From Erysipelotrichaceae bacterium (GTDB lineage: Bacteria; Bacillota_I; Bacilli_A; Erysipelotrichales; Erysipelotrichaceae): 36,523 bases of DNA. Each line of letters starts with the position of its first letter. Within the stretch, counting starts at the first letter, position 1. Position numbers and translations under genes: made by a program. Shown here piece by piece: positions 30,813 through 36,523 of this stretch. Location of the stretch: NCBI GenBank assembly GCA_017441765.1, contig JAFRVK010000040.1, positions 1 through 36,523 of the forward strand. Reading direction: 5' to 3'. The notes beneath the pieces are model-generated. The model was not told the origin of the DNA. It searched no databases and was given only the letters and a program-made list of their open reading frames with translations.

Positions 30813-32141
30813 AGAAAATTGTTTGCCATAGTACTATGTAAGATAGCCAAAAAGGTCGGAGGATTGTTTCATCGCGGATCGTCTTTGCCCGGCAAGATCG
30901 CTTTGAAAGTCTGCCCGGATATTCTGAATCGTATCCGTTTGCCGGAGAATATCATTGCTGTGACCGGTTCGAATGGCAAGACTTCGACCGTGGAGATGAT
31001 CTACAATGTCCTGACCGATGCCGGATATCGTGTCGCCAGCAACCGTGAGGGTTCCAACCAGATCGAAGGCGTGACGACGCTGATTCTTGATAACTGCAGT
31101 CTCGGTGGAAGATTCCGTGCGGATATCCTGCTTCTGGAAGTCGATGAACGGTATGCGAAGCATGTTTTCCGTTATATCGTTCCGAAATATTACGTCATCA
31201 ACAATCTGTTCCGTGACCAGCTGACCAGGAACGGTTCTCCGGAATTTGTTCTGGAAGAGATCAAGCGTTCGATCAAAGACGGCTCTATCCTGATCCTGAA
31301 TGCGGATGATCCGCTGGTATCTTCTTTAGGCCGCCTTTATGAGAACAAAGCCTATTATTTCGGCGTCAATGAAAACCAATATGTCGAAGAAGAAGCAACA
31401 GGCCCCTATGATGATGGCCATTACTGTCCGTTGTGCAAGTCCAAAATGATCTATGAATACCGTCAGTTTGCGCATATCGGCAAATACAAATGCCTGGGCT
31501 GCGGTTTTGAGCGTCCGGAACCTGATTTCTATATCAGCGATATCGATCTGCAGAGCGGCCGTATGACGATCAACGGCGAATATCATCTGAATCTGGCCTA
31601 TCATACGATCTTCAATGCATACAATATCCTGGCTGCTTTCAGCATCGGCAGATTGCTGGATGTCCATGTGGATTCACTGATTGATACCTTGAATGAATTC
31701 CTGATTCATAACGGACGTATCAAACGTTTCAAGATCGGTTCGAAAACAGGAACATTGCTGATCTCCAAACATGAAAATTCCGTTTCCTACAACCGCAATC
31801 TGGCTTATATCGCAAATTATGACAAGGATGTCACATTGTTGCTGATCGTCGAAGACATCTCCCGGAAATACTTTACTTCCGACACTTCCTGGCTGTGGGA
31901 TATCGATTTTGAAATGCTGAATTCCGACAACATCAAGATGGTCATCGTAGCAGGACAGTATCTCAATGATCTTGCGGTGCGGCTGGAGAATGCAGGACTG
32001 GATATGCGCAAGGTCATATTAAGAAGAAACGTCGACAGCGCGATCGCTTATCTGCGCTATGAAGGAATCGGCGAATCCTTTGCCATGACCTGTTTCTCTG
32101 ATGAAGCGAAACTGCTGAAAGAAGTGGAGAGTTACGAATGA
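30810..32141 (+). CDS. murT: Lipid II isoglutaminyl synthase, MurT subunit
   Basis: A 443-residue Mur-ligase-like enzyme that amidates the alpha-carboxyl of D-glutamate in lipid II with its GatD partner. The ATP loop is TGSNGKTST; four cysteines (CPLCKSKM...CLGCGFE) form the zinc ribbon typical of MurT; and SDTSWLWDIDFE is the C-terminal catalytic region. A TTG at 30795 would extend the frame, but it overlaps the -10 box, so the ATG at 30810 is preferred. The gatD start overlaps its stop by 4 bases. It heads an operon of envelope-related genes. Confidence 0.93.
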   Translation: MRKLFAIVLCKIAKKVGGLFHRGSSLPGKIALKVCPDILNRIRLPENIIAVTGSNGKTSTVEMIYNVLTDAGYRVASNREGSNQIEGVTTLILDNCSLGGRFRADILLLEVDERYAKHVFRYIVPKYYVINNLFRDQLTRNGSPEFVLEEIKRSIKDGSILILNADDPLVSSLGRLYENKAYYFGVNENQYVEEEATGPYDDGHYCPLCKSKMIYEYRQFAHIGKYKCLGCGFERPEPDFYISDIDLQSGRMTINGEYHLNLAYHTIFNAYNILAAFSIGRLLDVHVDSLIDTLNEFLIHNGRIKRFKIGSKTGTLLISKHENSVSYNRNLAYIANYDKDVTLLLIVEDISRKYFTSDTSWLWDIDFEMLNSDNIKMVIVAGQYLNDLAVRLENAGLDMRKVILRRNVDSAIAYLRYEGIGESFAMTCFSDEAKLLKEVESYE

Positions 32142-32824
32142 AGATCTTACATTTATTCCCTGATCTGATGAATCTTTACGGTGATTATGGCAATATCGCG
32201 ATTTTAGTCAGGCATCTGAAAGATCTTGGTGTTCCGGTCACGGTCGATAAAAGGGATGTCGATGACCTGATCGATTTTCCGTCCTATGATCTTGTATATA
32301 TGGGACCCGGTACGGAAAAGAATCAGCTGGTTGCTTTGAAAGAATTAAAGAACTATGAGTATCAGTTCAATGAATATATCAATGACAATAAACTGCTGCT
32401 TCTGACGGGCAATGCCATGGAACTCTTGGGAGAAAGGATCGATGATGAGCCTGCTATGAATCTGGTGGATTTCTATACGGAAATCACCGATAAGCGCTAT
32501 ACCGGCGATGTGGTAGTACACAACGATACTTTAGGCGAAGTCGTCGGTTTCATCAACAAGTCTTCCCTGATCCATGGGGGAGAGAAAGAAAAACTCTTTA
32601 CCTATGCCTTCAAGGACAGCAATCTTATCGACAACAGCTACGAAGGCTATCATTTTAAGAACGTCTATGGAACACATATCATCGGACCTATCCTGGTCAA
32701 GAATCCTTCTTTCCTGAATCTGATCGTCCGTTCCCTGGCGCGCAGCCAGTATCGCAGCATCGAATATCCCTATGAGACTGCGGCATATGAAGTCACTCTG
32801 AAAGCTCTTCAGAACAGGAAATGA
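32138..32824 (+). CDS. gatD: GatD-like glutamine amidotransferase lacking the expected catalytic residues
   Basis: A 228-residue protein with the CobB/CobQ-like class I amidotransferase fold of GatD, which normally takes ammonia from glutamine for MurT. MGPGTEKNQ near residue 55 and YGTHIIGPILVKNP near 177 are recognisable. The nucleophile elbow, CGGYQ-like in known GatD (Cys94 in Staphylococcus aureus), reads T90-G91-N92-A93-M94 here, with no cysteine nearby. The usual HGP histidine (His189) is Ile182, although a histidine stands two residues earlier at 180. The gene overlaps murT by ATGA-type junction, so it is still paired with MurT. Confidence 0.85.
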   Translation: MKILHLFPDLMNLYGDYGNIAILVRHLKDLGVPVTVDKRDVDDLIDFPSYDLVYMGPGTEKNQLVALKELKNYEYQFNEYINDNKLLLLTGNAMELLGERIDDEPAMNLVDFYTEITDKRYTGDVVVHNDTLGEVVGFINKSSLIHGGEKEKLFTYAFKDSNLIDNSYEGYHFKNVYGTHIIGPILVKNPSFLNLIVRSLARSQYRSIEYPYETAAYEVTLKALQNRK

Positions 32825-33759
32825 TGATCGGCCAGACCTTTCAGTTTCCTGTTGAAATCACCCTGATCGAATGGATCCAGCAGATGCTGCTGAATGCTCC
32901 ATCGATCGTAACGATCCTGTCACTGCTTACCGAACTCGGTGATGCGGCTGTAGCAGCCGTTTTCATCGGGTTTTTATATTTTGGCTATGACAAGAAAAGC
33001 GCCATCTGTCTGGCGATCCAGTCGCTTGCTTCGATGAGTTTCAACGGGATCATCAAGAACCTAGTCATGCGTCGCCGTCCATATTTTGATAATGAAGGAA
33101 TCGAATGTCTGAAAGCAGTCGATGACAGCTATGATATCTATGATATTGCGGGACAGGGTTTTTCTTTTCCAAGTGGTCACGCGACCAACAGCGGATCGCT
33201 GGTGGCTTCCCTGTATCTTCTTTTCCGTGACAGGAAGATCTTGACCTGTGGCGGAATGCTGGTCTTTCTGGTCTGCCTGACCCGTATCGCTCTGGGCGTC
33301 CATTATCCCAGCGATATCCTTGCGGGATTGCTTCTGGGTATTTTCACAAGCATTCTGGTCTATTATCTTCTGGATCATTATGACAAGAAAAAGATCTATC
33401 TGATCCTGTTGCTGGCTGGATTGCCCGGGTTTTATTTCTGCCACTCCAATGATTTCTATTCTTCCTATGGACTTCTGATCGGTTTTACGATGGGCGATCT
33501 GTTCGAGGATCGTTTCGTAGGATTTGAGAGTACTCAAAACTTTTTCAGGATAGTTCTTCGCTTGATGGGCGGAATCGCCATATTTACGATCGTCGCAGGA
33601 GGATTGAAACTGCCATTCAGCGTTATCTTCCTGGAGACCGATGCATTTCTTCCTCATCTGTATCGCTGTTTCCGTTACGGTCTCGCCTGTTTCATAGTGA
33701 TCGGTATCTACCCCTATCTATTCCGCTATGATATATTTAAATTGAACGACAGGAAGTGA
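32821..33759 (+). CDS. PAP2-family membrane phosphatase
   Basis: A 312-residue membrane phosphatase of the PAP2/undecaprenyl-diphosphatase superfamily. The three motifs are present: K-x6-RP in KNLVMRRRP, PSGH in FSFPSGHAT, and R-x5-H-x3-D in TRIALGVHYPSD. About eight membrane helices are visible, more than the six of the minimal family, with an extra C-terminal half of unclear role. A role in recycling undecaprenyl pyrophosphate or in lipid turnover is suggested by the murT-gatD neighbours, with which it overlaps (ATGA), but the substrate is not proven. Confidence 0.87.
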   Translation: MMIGQTFQFPVEITLIEWIQQMLLNAPSIVTILSLLTELGDAAVAAVFIGFLYFGYDKKSAICLAIQSLASMSFNGIIKNLVMRRRPYFDNEGIECLKAVDDSYDIYDIAGQGFSFPSGHATNSGSLVASLYLLFRDRKILTCGGMLVFLVCLTRIALGVHYPSDILAGLLLGIFTSILVYYLLDHYDKKKIYLILLLAGLPGFYFCHSNDFYSSYGLLIGFTMGDLFEDRFVGFESTQNFFRIVLRLMGGIAIFTIVAGGLKLPFSVIFLETDAFLPHLYRCFRYGLACFIVIGIYPYLFRYDIFKLNDRK

Positions 33760-33762
33760 ATT

Positions 33763-34683
33763 ATGCAAATAAAATTAAGTGAACTGGTTGAAGCACTAGA
33801 TAATACCGATGTGAATACGAGGTATTACTACTATCTTCCGGAAGAGCGTATCGTTCTCAAGGAAGATGATGATTTCGATGAGAAGGAACTGATTCCTTTG
33901 CCTACCCATAAGCAGATCGATGACTACCAGACCATGCAGCATTTCATCGAAGAGCTCGATGAACCGGAGGCATCCGAGTGGCTGGCAGAAGCGATCCGCG
34001 GGGCAGGGGCTTTCCGGCGTTTCCGTTCGACCTTGGAACGTTTCGGACTGACTGACAAATGGCTGGATTACCGGCAGATGATCCATGAAGGGATCGCCAT
34101 CGACTGGTGCGAATACTACGGGATCGAATATCTTTCGGATGAGCCATTTACTTATGAAGAACCGAAAGAACCTAAGATCATCAGCAAGCACAACTACCGT
34201 CTGATCCGTATCGATGAAGACAATGCCTACGGTCTGGCTTATCTTGTGCAGGAATTCAGAAAGACGCTTGCCCGATTCAAGGAACAGAACTATGAAGGGG
34301 ATGTCGATGATTCGATGAGTGAACTGCGCTACTATCTATCGAAAGGCTATCCCATCTTCGCGATCAGCGATAACGGACGTTATATCGCCTATGCGGTCTG
34401 CCGTATCGATGGGGATGTGGTATGGCTGGAATCGATCTATGTCCGTAAGGAAGACAGAAAAAAGGGCGTAGGAAAGATGCTGCTCCAGCATGCCGAGAGT
34501 ATCGCCAAGGATTATGACAATGATACTTTGTATTTCTATGTCCATCCGAACAATCATGAGATGCTGAACTTCCTGAAGACCAACGGTTATGATGTGCTGA
34601 ATCTGATCGAAATCAGAAAAGCCTATGCTGAAGAGAAGTTCCACAAAACCTATACACTGGAAGATCACGAATACAAATACTAG
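33763..34683 (+). CDS. UPF0158-GNAT acetyltransferase fusion
   Basis: A 306-residue two-part protein. Residues 1-127 match the UPF0158 family, seen in the segments QHFIEEL, AIRGAGAFRRFRSTLERFGLTDKWLDY and IAIDWCEYYGIEY. Residues 145-275 are a GNAT-type N-acetyltransferase with the acetyl-CoA loop VRKEDRKKGVGKMLL and FYVHPNNHEMLNFLKTNGY. UPF0158 has no firm function; the acetyltransferase target is unknown. AGGAAGTGA lies before the ATG, three bases after the PAP2 gene, so it belongs to the murT operon. Confidence 0.82.
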   Translation: MQIKLSELVEALDNTDVNTRYYYYLPEERIVLKEDDDFDEKELIPLPTHKQIDDYQTMQHFIEELDEPEASEWLAEAIRGAGAFRRFRSTLERFGLTDKWLDYRQMIHEGIAIDWCEYYGIEYLSDEPFTYEEPKEPKIISKHNYRLIRIDEDNAYGLAYLVQEFRKTLARFKEQNYEGDVDDSMSELRYYLSKGYPIFAISDNGRYIAYAVCRIDGDVVWLESIYVRKEDRKKGVGKMLLQHAESIAKDYDNDTLYFYVHPNNHEMLNFLKTNGYDVLNLIEIRKAYAEEKFHKTYTLEDHEYKY

Positions 34684-34694
34684 AGGTAACAATG

Positions 34695-35618
34695 ATGAAA
34701 AAAGAAGAATTCTCTTTCCGCTCCAACAATGATCTTGCGGATATCCGTGCTGTCTCATATATGCCGGATACGGAAATCAGAGCCATCCTGCAGATTGCAC
34801 ATGGCATGGATGAATTTATCGACCGCTATGATGATTTTGCAGCATATCTCAACAGTAAAGGCATCCTGGTGGTCGGCAATGACCATCTGGGCCATGGAGG
34901 CTCCGTCAACAGTCCCGAGGAATGGGGCTATTTCGGTGAGCACGGCAACCAGACGCTGCTGGAAGACATGCACAAACTGACGGAACTGACGAAAGAAAAG
35001 CATCCGGATCTTCCATATTTCCTGTTGGGACATTCCATGGGTTCTTTCTATGCGAGGCAGTATATCACCACATACGGCAAGGAACTGAAAGGCGCCATCA
35101 TCATGGGCACGGGTTTTGAACCTTTGTACAAACTGAATGCCGCAAAAGCGTTATGCCGAAGCATCGCCTTGGTCAAAGGCTGGAAATACCGCAGCACTTT
35201 CGTCAACGACATGGCCTTCGGCTCTTACAACAAGCGTTTCGAACCGGCAAGAACCAGAGTCGACTGGCTGACCAAGGATGAAGCGATCGTTGATAAATAT
35301 ATCGCAGAACCGCGCTGCAACTTCATATTTACCCTGAATGGCTACTACAACATGTTCGAGGGGATCGCCCGTCTTCATAACAAGAATCTCTTAAGGATCG
35401 TGCCAAAGAATCTGCCTGTCCTGTTCGTATCGGGAGAAGATGATCCGGTTGGCACTTTCGGTAAAGAAGTCATCGATGCTGCAAAATCATTGCAGGATGT
35501 CGGTGTCCAGGAAGTCACGGTCAAGCTCTATCCGAATGACCGTCACGAGATCCTCAATGAACTGGACAAAGAGATCGTCTATGATGATCTGTACAATTGG
35601 ATCATAGAGCATATGTAA
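34695..35618 (+). CDS. Alpha/beta hydrolase (monoacylglycerol lipase-like)
   Basis: A 307-residue serine hydrolase of the Hydrolase_4 group. The nucleophile is in LLGHSMGSF, the acid in SGEDDPVG and the base in NDRHEIL, and the oxyanion region is HGMDEF. No signal peptide is seen, so it is cytoplasmic. It resembles lysophospholipase/monoacylglycerol lipase enzymes; the substrate is not proven. Of the two consecutive ATG codons, 34695 has the better distance (8 bases) from GAGG. It closes the murT operon at a terminator. Confidence 0.87.
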   Translation: MKKEEFSFRSNNDLADIRAVSYMPDTEIRAILQIAHGMDEFIDRYDDFAAYLNSKGILVVGNDHLGHGGSVNSPEEWGYFGEHGNQTLLEDMHKLTELTKEKHPDLPYFLLGHSMGSFYARQYITTYGKELKGAIIMGTGFEPLYKLNAAKALCRSIALVKGWKYRSTFVNDMAFGSYNKRFEPARTRVDWLTKDEAIVDKYIAEPRCNFIFTLNGYYNMFEGIARLHNKNLLRIVPKNLPVLFVSGEDDPVGTFGKEVIDAAKSLQDVGVQEVTVKLYPNDRHEILNELDKEIVYDDLYNWIIEHM

Positions 35619-35640
35619 AAAAGGCCTCAGAGGCCTTTTT
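35618..35640. terminator. Bidirectional terminator between the hydrolase and tRNA-Arg
   Basis: Perfect 10-bp stem AAAAAGGCCT (35618-35627) with AGGCCTTTTT (35631-35640) and a 3-base loop; A and T runs on both sides let it work for the plus and minus strands. Confidence 0.9.
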
Positions 35641-35648
35641 CTTCACTA

Positions 35649-35725
35649 TGGCGTGCTCAACAGGACTTGAACCCGCAACCTTTTGAATCGGAATCAAATG
35701 CTCTATCCATTTGAGCTATGAGCAC
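35649..35725 (-). tRNA. tRNA-Arg (CCG)
   Basis: A 77-base cloverleaf with acceptor GTGCTCA/TGAGCAC, D-arm AGCTC...GAGC, anticodon stem TTTGA/TCAAA with loop TTCCGAT (anticodon CCG, reading CGG), T-arm with GGGTTCAAGTCC-type loop, and an encoded CCA end. It lies one base after the dut stop and is probably cut from the same transcript. Confidence 0.95.
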
Positions 35726-35726
35726 A

Positions 35727-36212
35727 TCAGTCGGTGGAACCGAAACCGCCATGCCGTTCGGTCGTTGTTTCTTCTTCATCCGCTGTTTCATACTTCAGAA
35801 ACACGCCCTGTACGATGCGATCTCCCGCATTCAGCACAAGATCCTTTTCGCCATCATTGATCAGACCGATGATGATATGTCCCTCATTGTCGGCATTGTA
35901 GTAATCGGAGTCGATGATACCTACGGTATTGAGAAGACACAGGTGATATCTGAATCCTAGAGAGGAACGGGGAAACAGCTGCAGAACATAGCCTTCCGCC
36001 ATTTTGCAACGGATCCCTGTCGGTATGCGGATGTTTTCATGAGCTTTGATCGTCAGATCGACAGGACAGCAGAAATCATAGCCTGCGCTGCCTTTGGTGG
36101 CTCTGTGAGGCGTTCTGATCTGTTCATAGCAGTCTCCCTGAAGATCCAGAAGATCTTTCATATCCTCAGCAAACTGTTTCTCACTGACTCTCTCAAAAAC
36201 GGCGATACTCAT
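35727..36212 (-). CDS. dut: dUTP diphosphatase
   Basis: A 161-residue trimeric-type dUTPase, splitting dUTP to dUMP and pyrophosphate and so keeping uracil out of DNA. The five motifs are present: SAGYDF, PRSSLGF, the NTVGIIDSDYYN loop with catalytic aspartate, AGDRIVQGVF and the C-terminal RHGGFGSTD. An N-terminal stretch of about 35 residues before motif I is longer than usual. The ATG at 36212 lacks a ribosome site; longer frames to 36278 would cross the tRNA promoter. TATACT lies ten bases upstream, so the mRNA leader is very short. Confidence 0.93.
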   Translation of the reverse strand: MSIAVFERVSEKQFAEDMKDLLDLQGDCYEQIRTPHRATKGSAGYDFCCPVDLTIKAHENIRIPTGIRCKMAEGYVLQLFPRSSLGFRYHLCLLNTVGIIDSDYYNADNEGHIIIGLINDGEKDLVLNAGDRIVQGVFLKYETADEEETTTERHGGFGSTD

Positions 36213-36222
36213 GAACACAATA

Positions 36223-36251
36223 AGTATAACAAACATCTTGCGAAAAATGAA
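36223..36251 (-). promoter_or_regulatory. Promoter of dut
   Basis: Minus-strand TTCATT and TATACT are 17 bases apart; transcription would start about 4 bases before the dut ATG. Confidence 0.5.
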
Positions 36252-36266
36252 TAAGTGTGTTATATT
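36238..36266 (+). promoter_or_regulatory. Promoter of the tRNA cluster
   Basis: TTGCGA (36238-36243), 17-base spacer, TATATT (36261-36266), 24 bases before tRNA-Ser. It overlaps the dut promoter on the other strand. CACAATTGTG (36275-36284) just downstream is a perfect palindrome. Confidence 0.7.
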
Positions 36267-36289
36267 TAATAAGCACAATTGTGTAGACT

Positions 36290-36381
36290 GAAGAAGTACT
36301 CAAGTGGTTGAAGAGGAGGCCCTGCTAAGGCCTTAGGTCGGGTTACCTGGCGCGAGGGTTCAAATCCCTCCTTCTTCGCCA
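36290..36381 (+). tRNA. tRNA-Ser (GCT)
   Basis: A 92-base class II tRNA with acceptor GAAGAAG/CTTCTTC, anticodon loop CTGCTAA (anticodon GCT, reading AGC/AGT), a long variable arm (TAGGTCGGGTTACCTGGCGC region), T-loop GGTTCAAATCC and encoded CCA end. Confidence 0.96.
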
Positions 36382-36389
36382 ATTAAAAT

Positions 36390-36463
36390 GCAGATGTAGT
36401 TCAATGGTAGAACGCCACCTTGCCAAGGTGGACACGAGGGTTCAATTCCCTTCATCTGCTCCA
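36390..36463 (+). tRNA. tRNA-Gly (GCC)
   Basis: A 74-base tRNA with acceptor GCAGATG/CATCTGC, anticodon stem CCACC/GGTGG with loop TTGCCAA (anticodon GCC), T-loop GGTTCAATTCC and encoded CCA end. It follows tRNA-Ser by 8 bases. Confidence 0.96.
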
Positions 36464-36464
36464 T

Positions 36465-36523
36465 GGTGCGTTAGCGAAGTTGGTTATCGTGCCTCCCTGT
36501 CACGGAGGAGATCACGGGTTCGA
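36465..36523 (+). tRNA. tRNA-Asp (GTC), 3' end outside window
   Basis: The first 59 bases of a tRNA beginning GGTGCGT, with anticodon stem CCTCC/GGAGG and loop CTGTCAC (anticodon GTC). The window ends in the T-loop (GGGTTCGA). Confidence 0.94.

Noticed and set aside
1-36523. CRISPR array, transposase, integrase or phage genes
   Set aside because: No regularly spaced repeats and no such protein motifs were seen in any open frame.

Overview
The window looks like a chromosomal core segment of a fermentative, low-to-mid GC Firmicute (Bacillota), most plausibly a gut Erysipelotrichia-type bacterium. Evidence for Firmicutes: an HPr kinase/phosphorylase, a methionine T-box leader, a MurT/GatD pair, a Rex-like operator at an adhE promoter, strong AGGAGG ribosome sites and U-rich intrinsic terminators. 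The Erysipelotrichia assignment is inferred from gene style and is not proven. No mobile element, CRISPR array or phage gene was seen.

Layout. (1) 1-3965: end of a galactitol-type PTS (EIIA partial, EIIB, EIIC), then a hairpin, a 2-hydroxyacid dehydrogenase and a class II aldolase, probably for uptake and breakdown of a polyol or sugar. (2) 3967-6455: five small genes of unknown role, including a zinc-ribbon membrane protein, a DUF4298 protein, a minimal protein-kinase-fold protein and an anchored protein with a second internal start. (3) 6645-10597: a sodium-pumping oxaloacetate decarboxylase operon (alpha, gamma, separate biotin carrier, biotin ligase, beta) ending with a 44-residue membrane peptide. 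(4) 10630-13078: diaminopropionate ammonia-lyase and two unknown proteins. (5) 13188-17243: an Old-Yellow-Enzyme/2-enoate-reductase-type flavoenzyme, prephenate dehydrogenase and alanine racemase. (6) 17315-24991: a TraB-family membrane protein diverging from a tight operon HD protein - CmpB-like membrane protein - uvrA - hprK - lgt, in which lgt is fused to a PpaX-like HAD phosphatase. (7) 25120-28442: upp, then adhE on the minus strand with a Rex-type operator. (8) 28500-30732: T-box leader and metG. (9) 30810-35618: murT - gatD-like - PAP2 phosphatase - UPF0158/GNAT fusion - alpha/beta hydrolase. (10) 35649-36523: tRNA-Arg and dut on the minus strand, then a tRNA cluster (Ser, Gly, Asp) running off the end.

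How the parts work together: PTS uptake, HPr kinase control, AdhE and the oxaloacetate decarboxylase pump describe an anaerobe that ferments sugars and acids, balances NADH through AdhE under redox control, and gains a sodium gradient by decarboxylation. Alr, MurT/GatD, PAP2 and Lgt belong to envelope building.

Most notable observations: the Lgt-HAD fusion directly after hprK, a GatD homologue without the expected catalytic Cys and His, several genes whose start codon sits six bases after a TATAAT-like box (probable leaderless mRNAs), and a palindromic divergent promoter between the TraB and HD genes. I did not find a clear multi-gene system that is wholly new. The best candidate for unknown biology is the five-gene block at 3967-6455.
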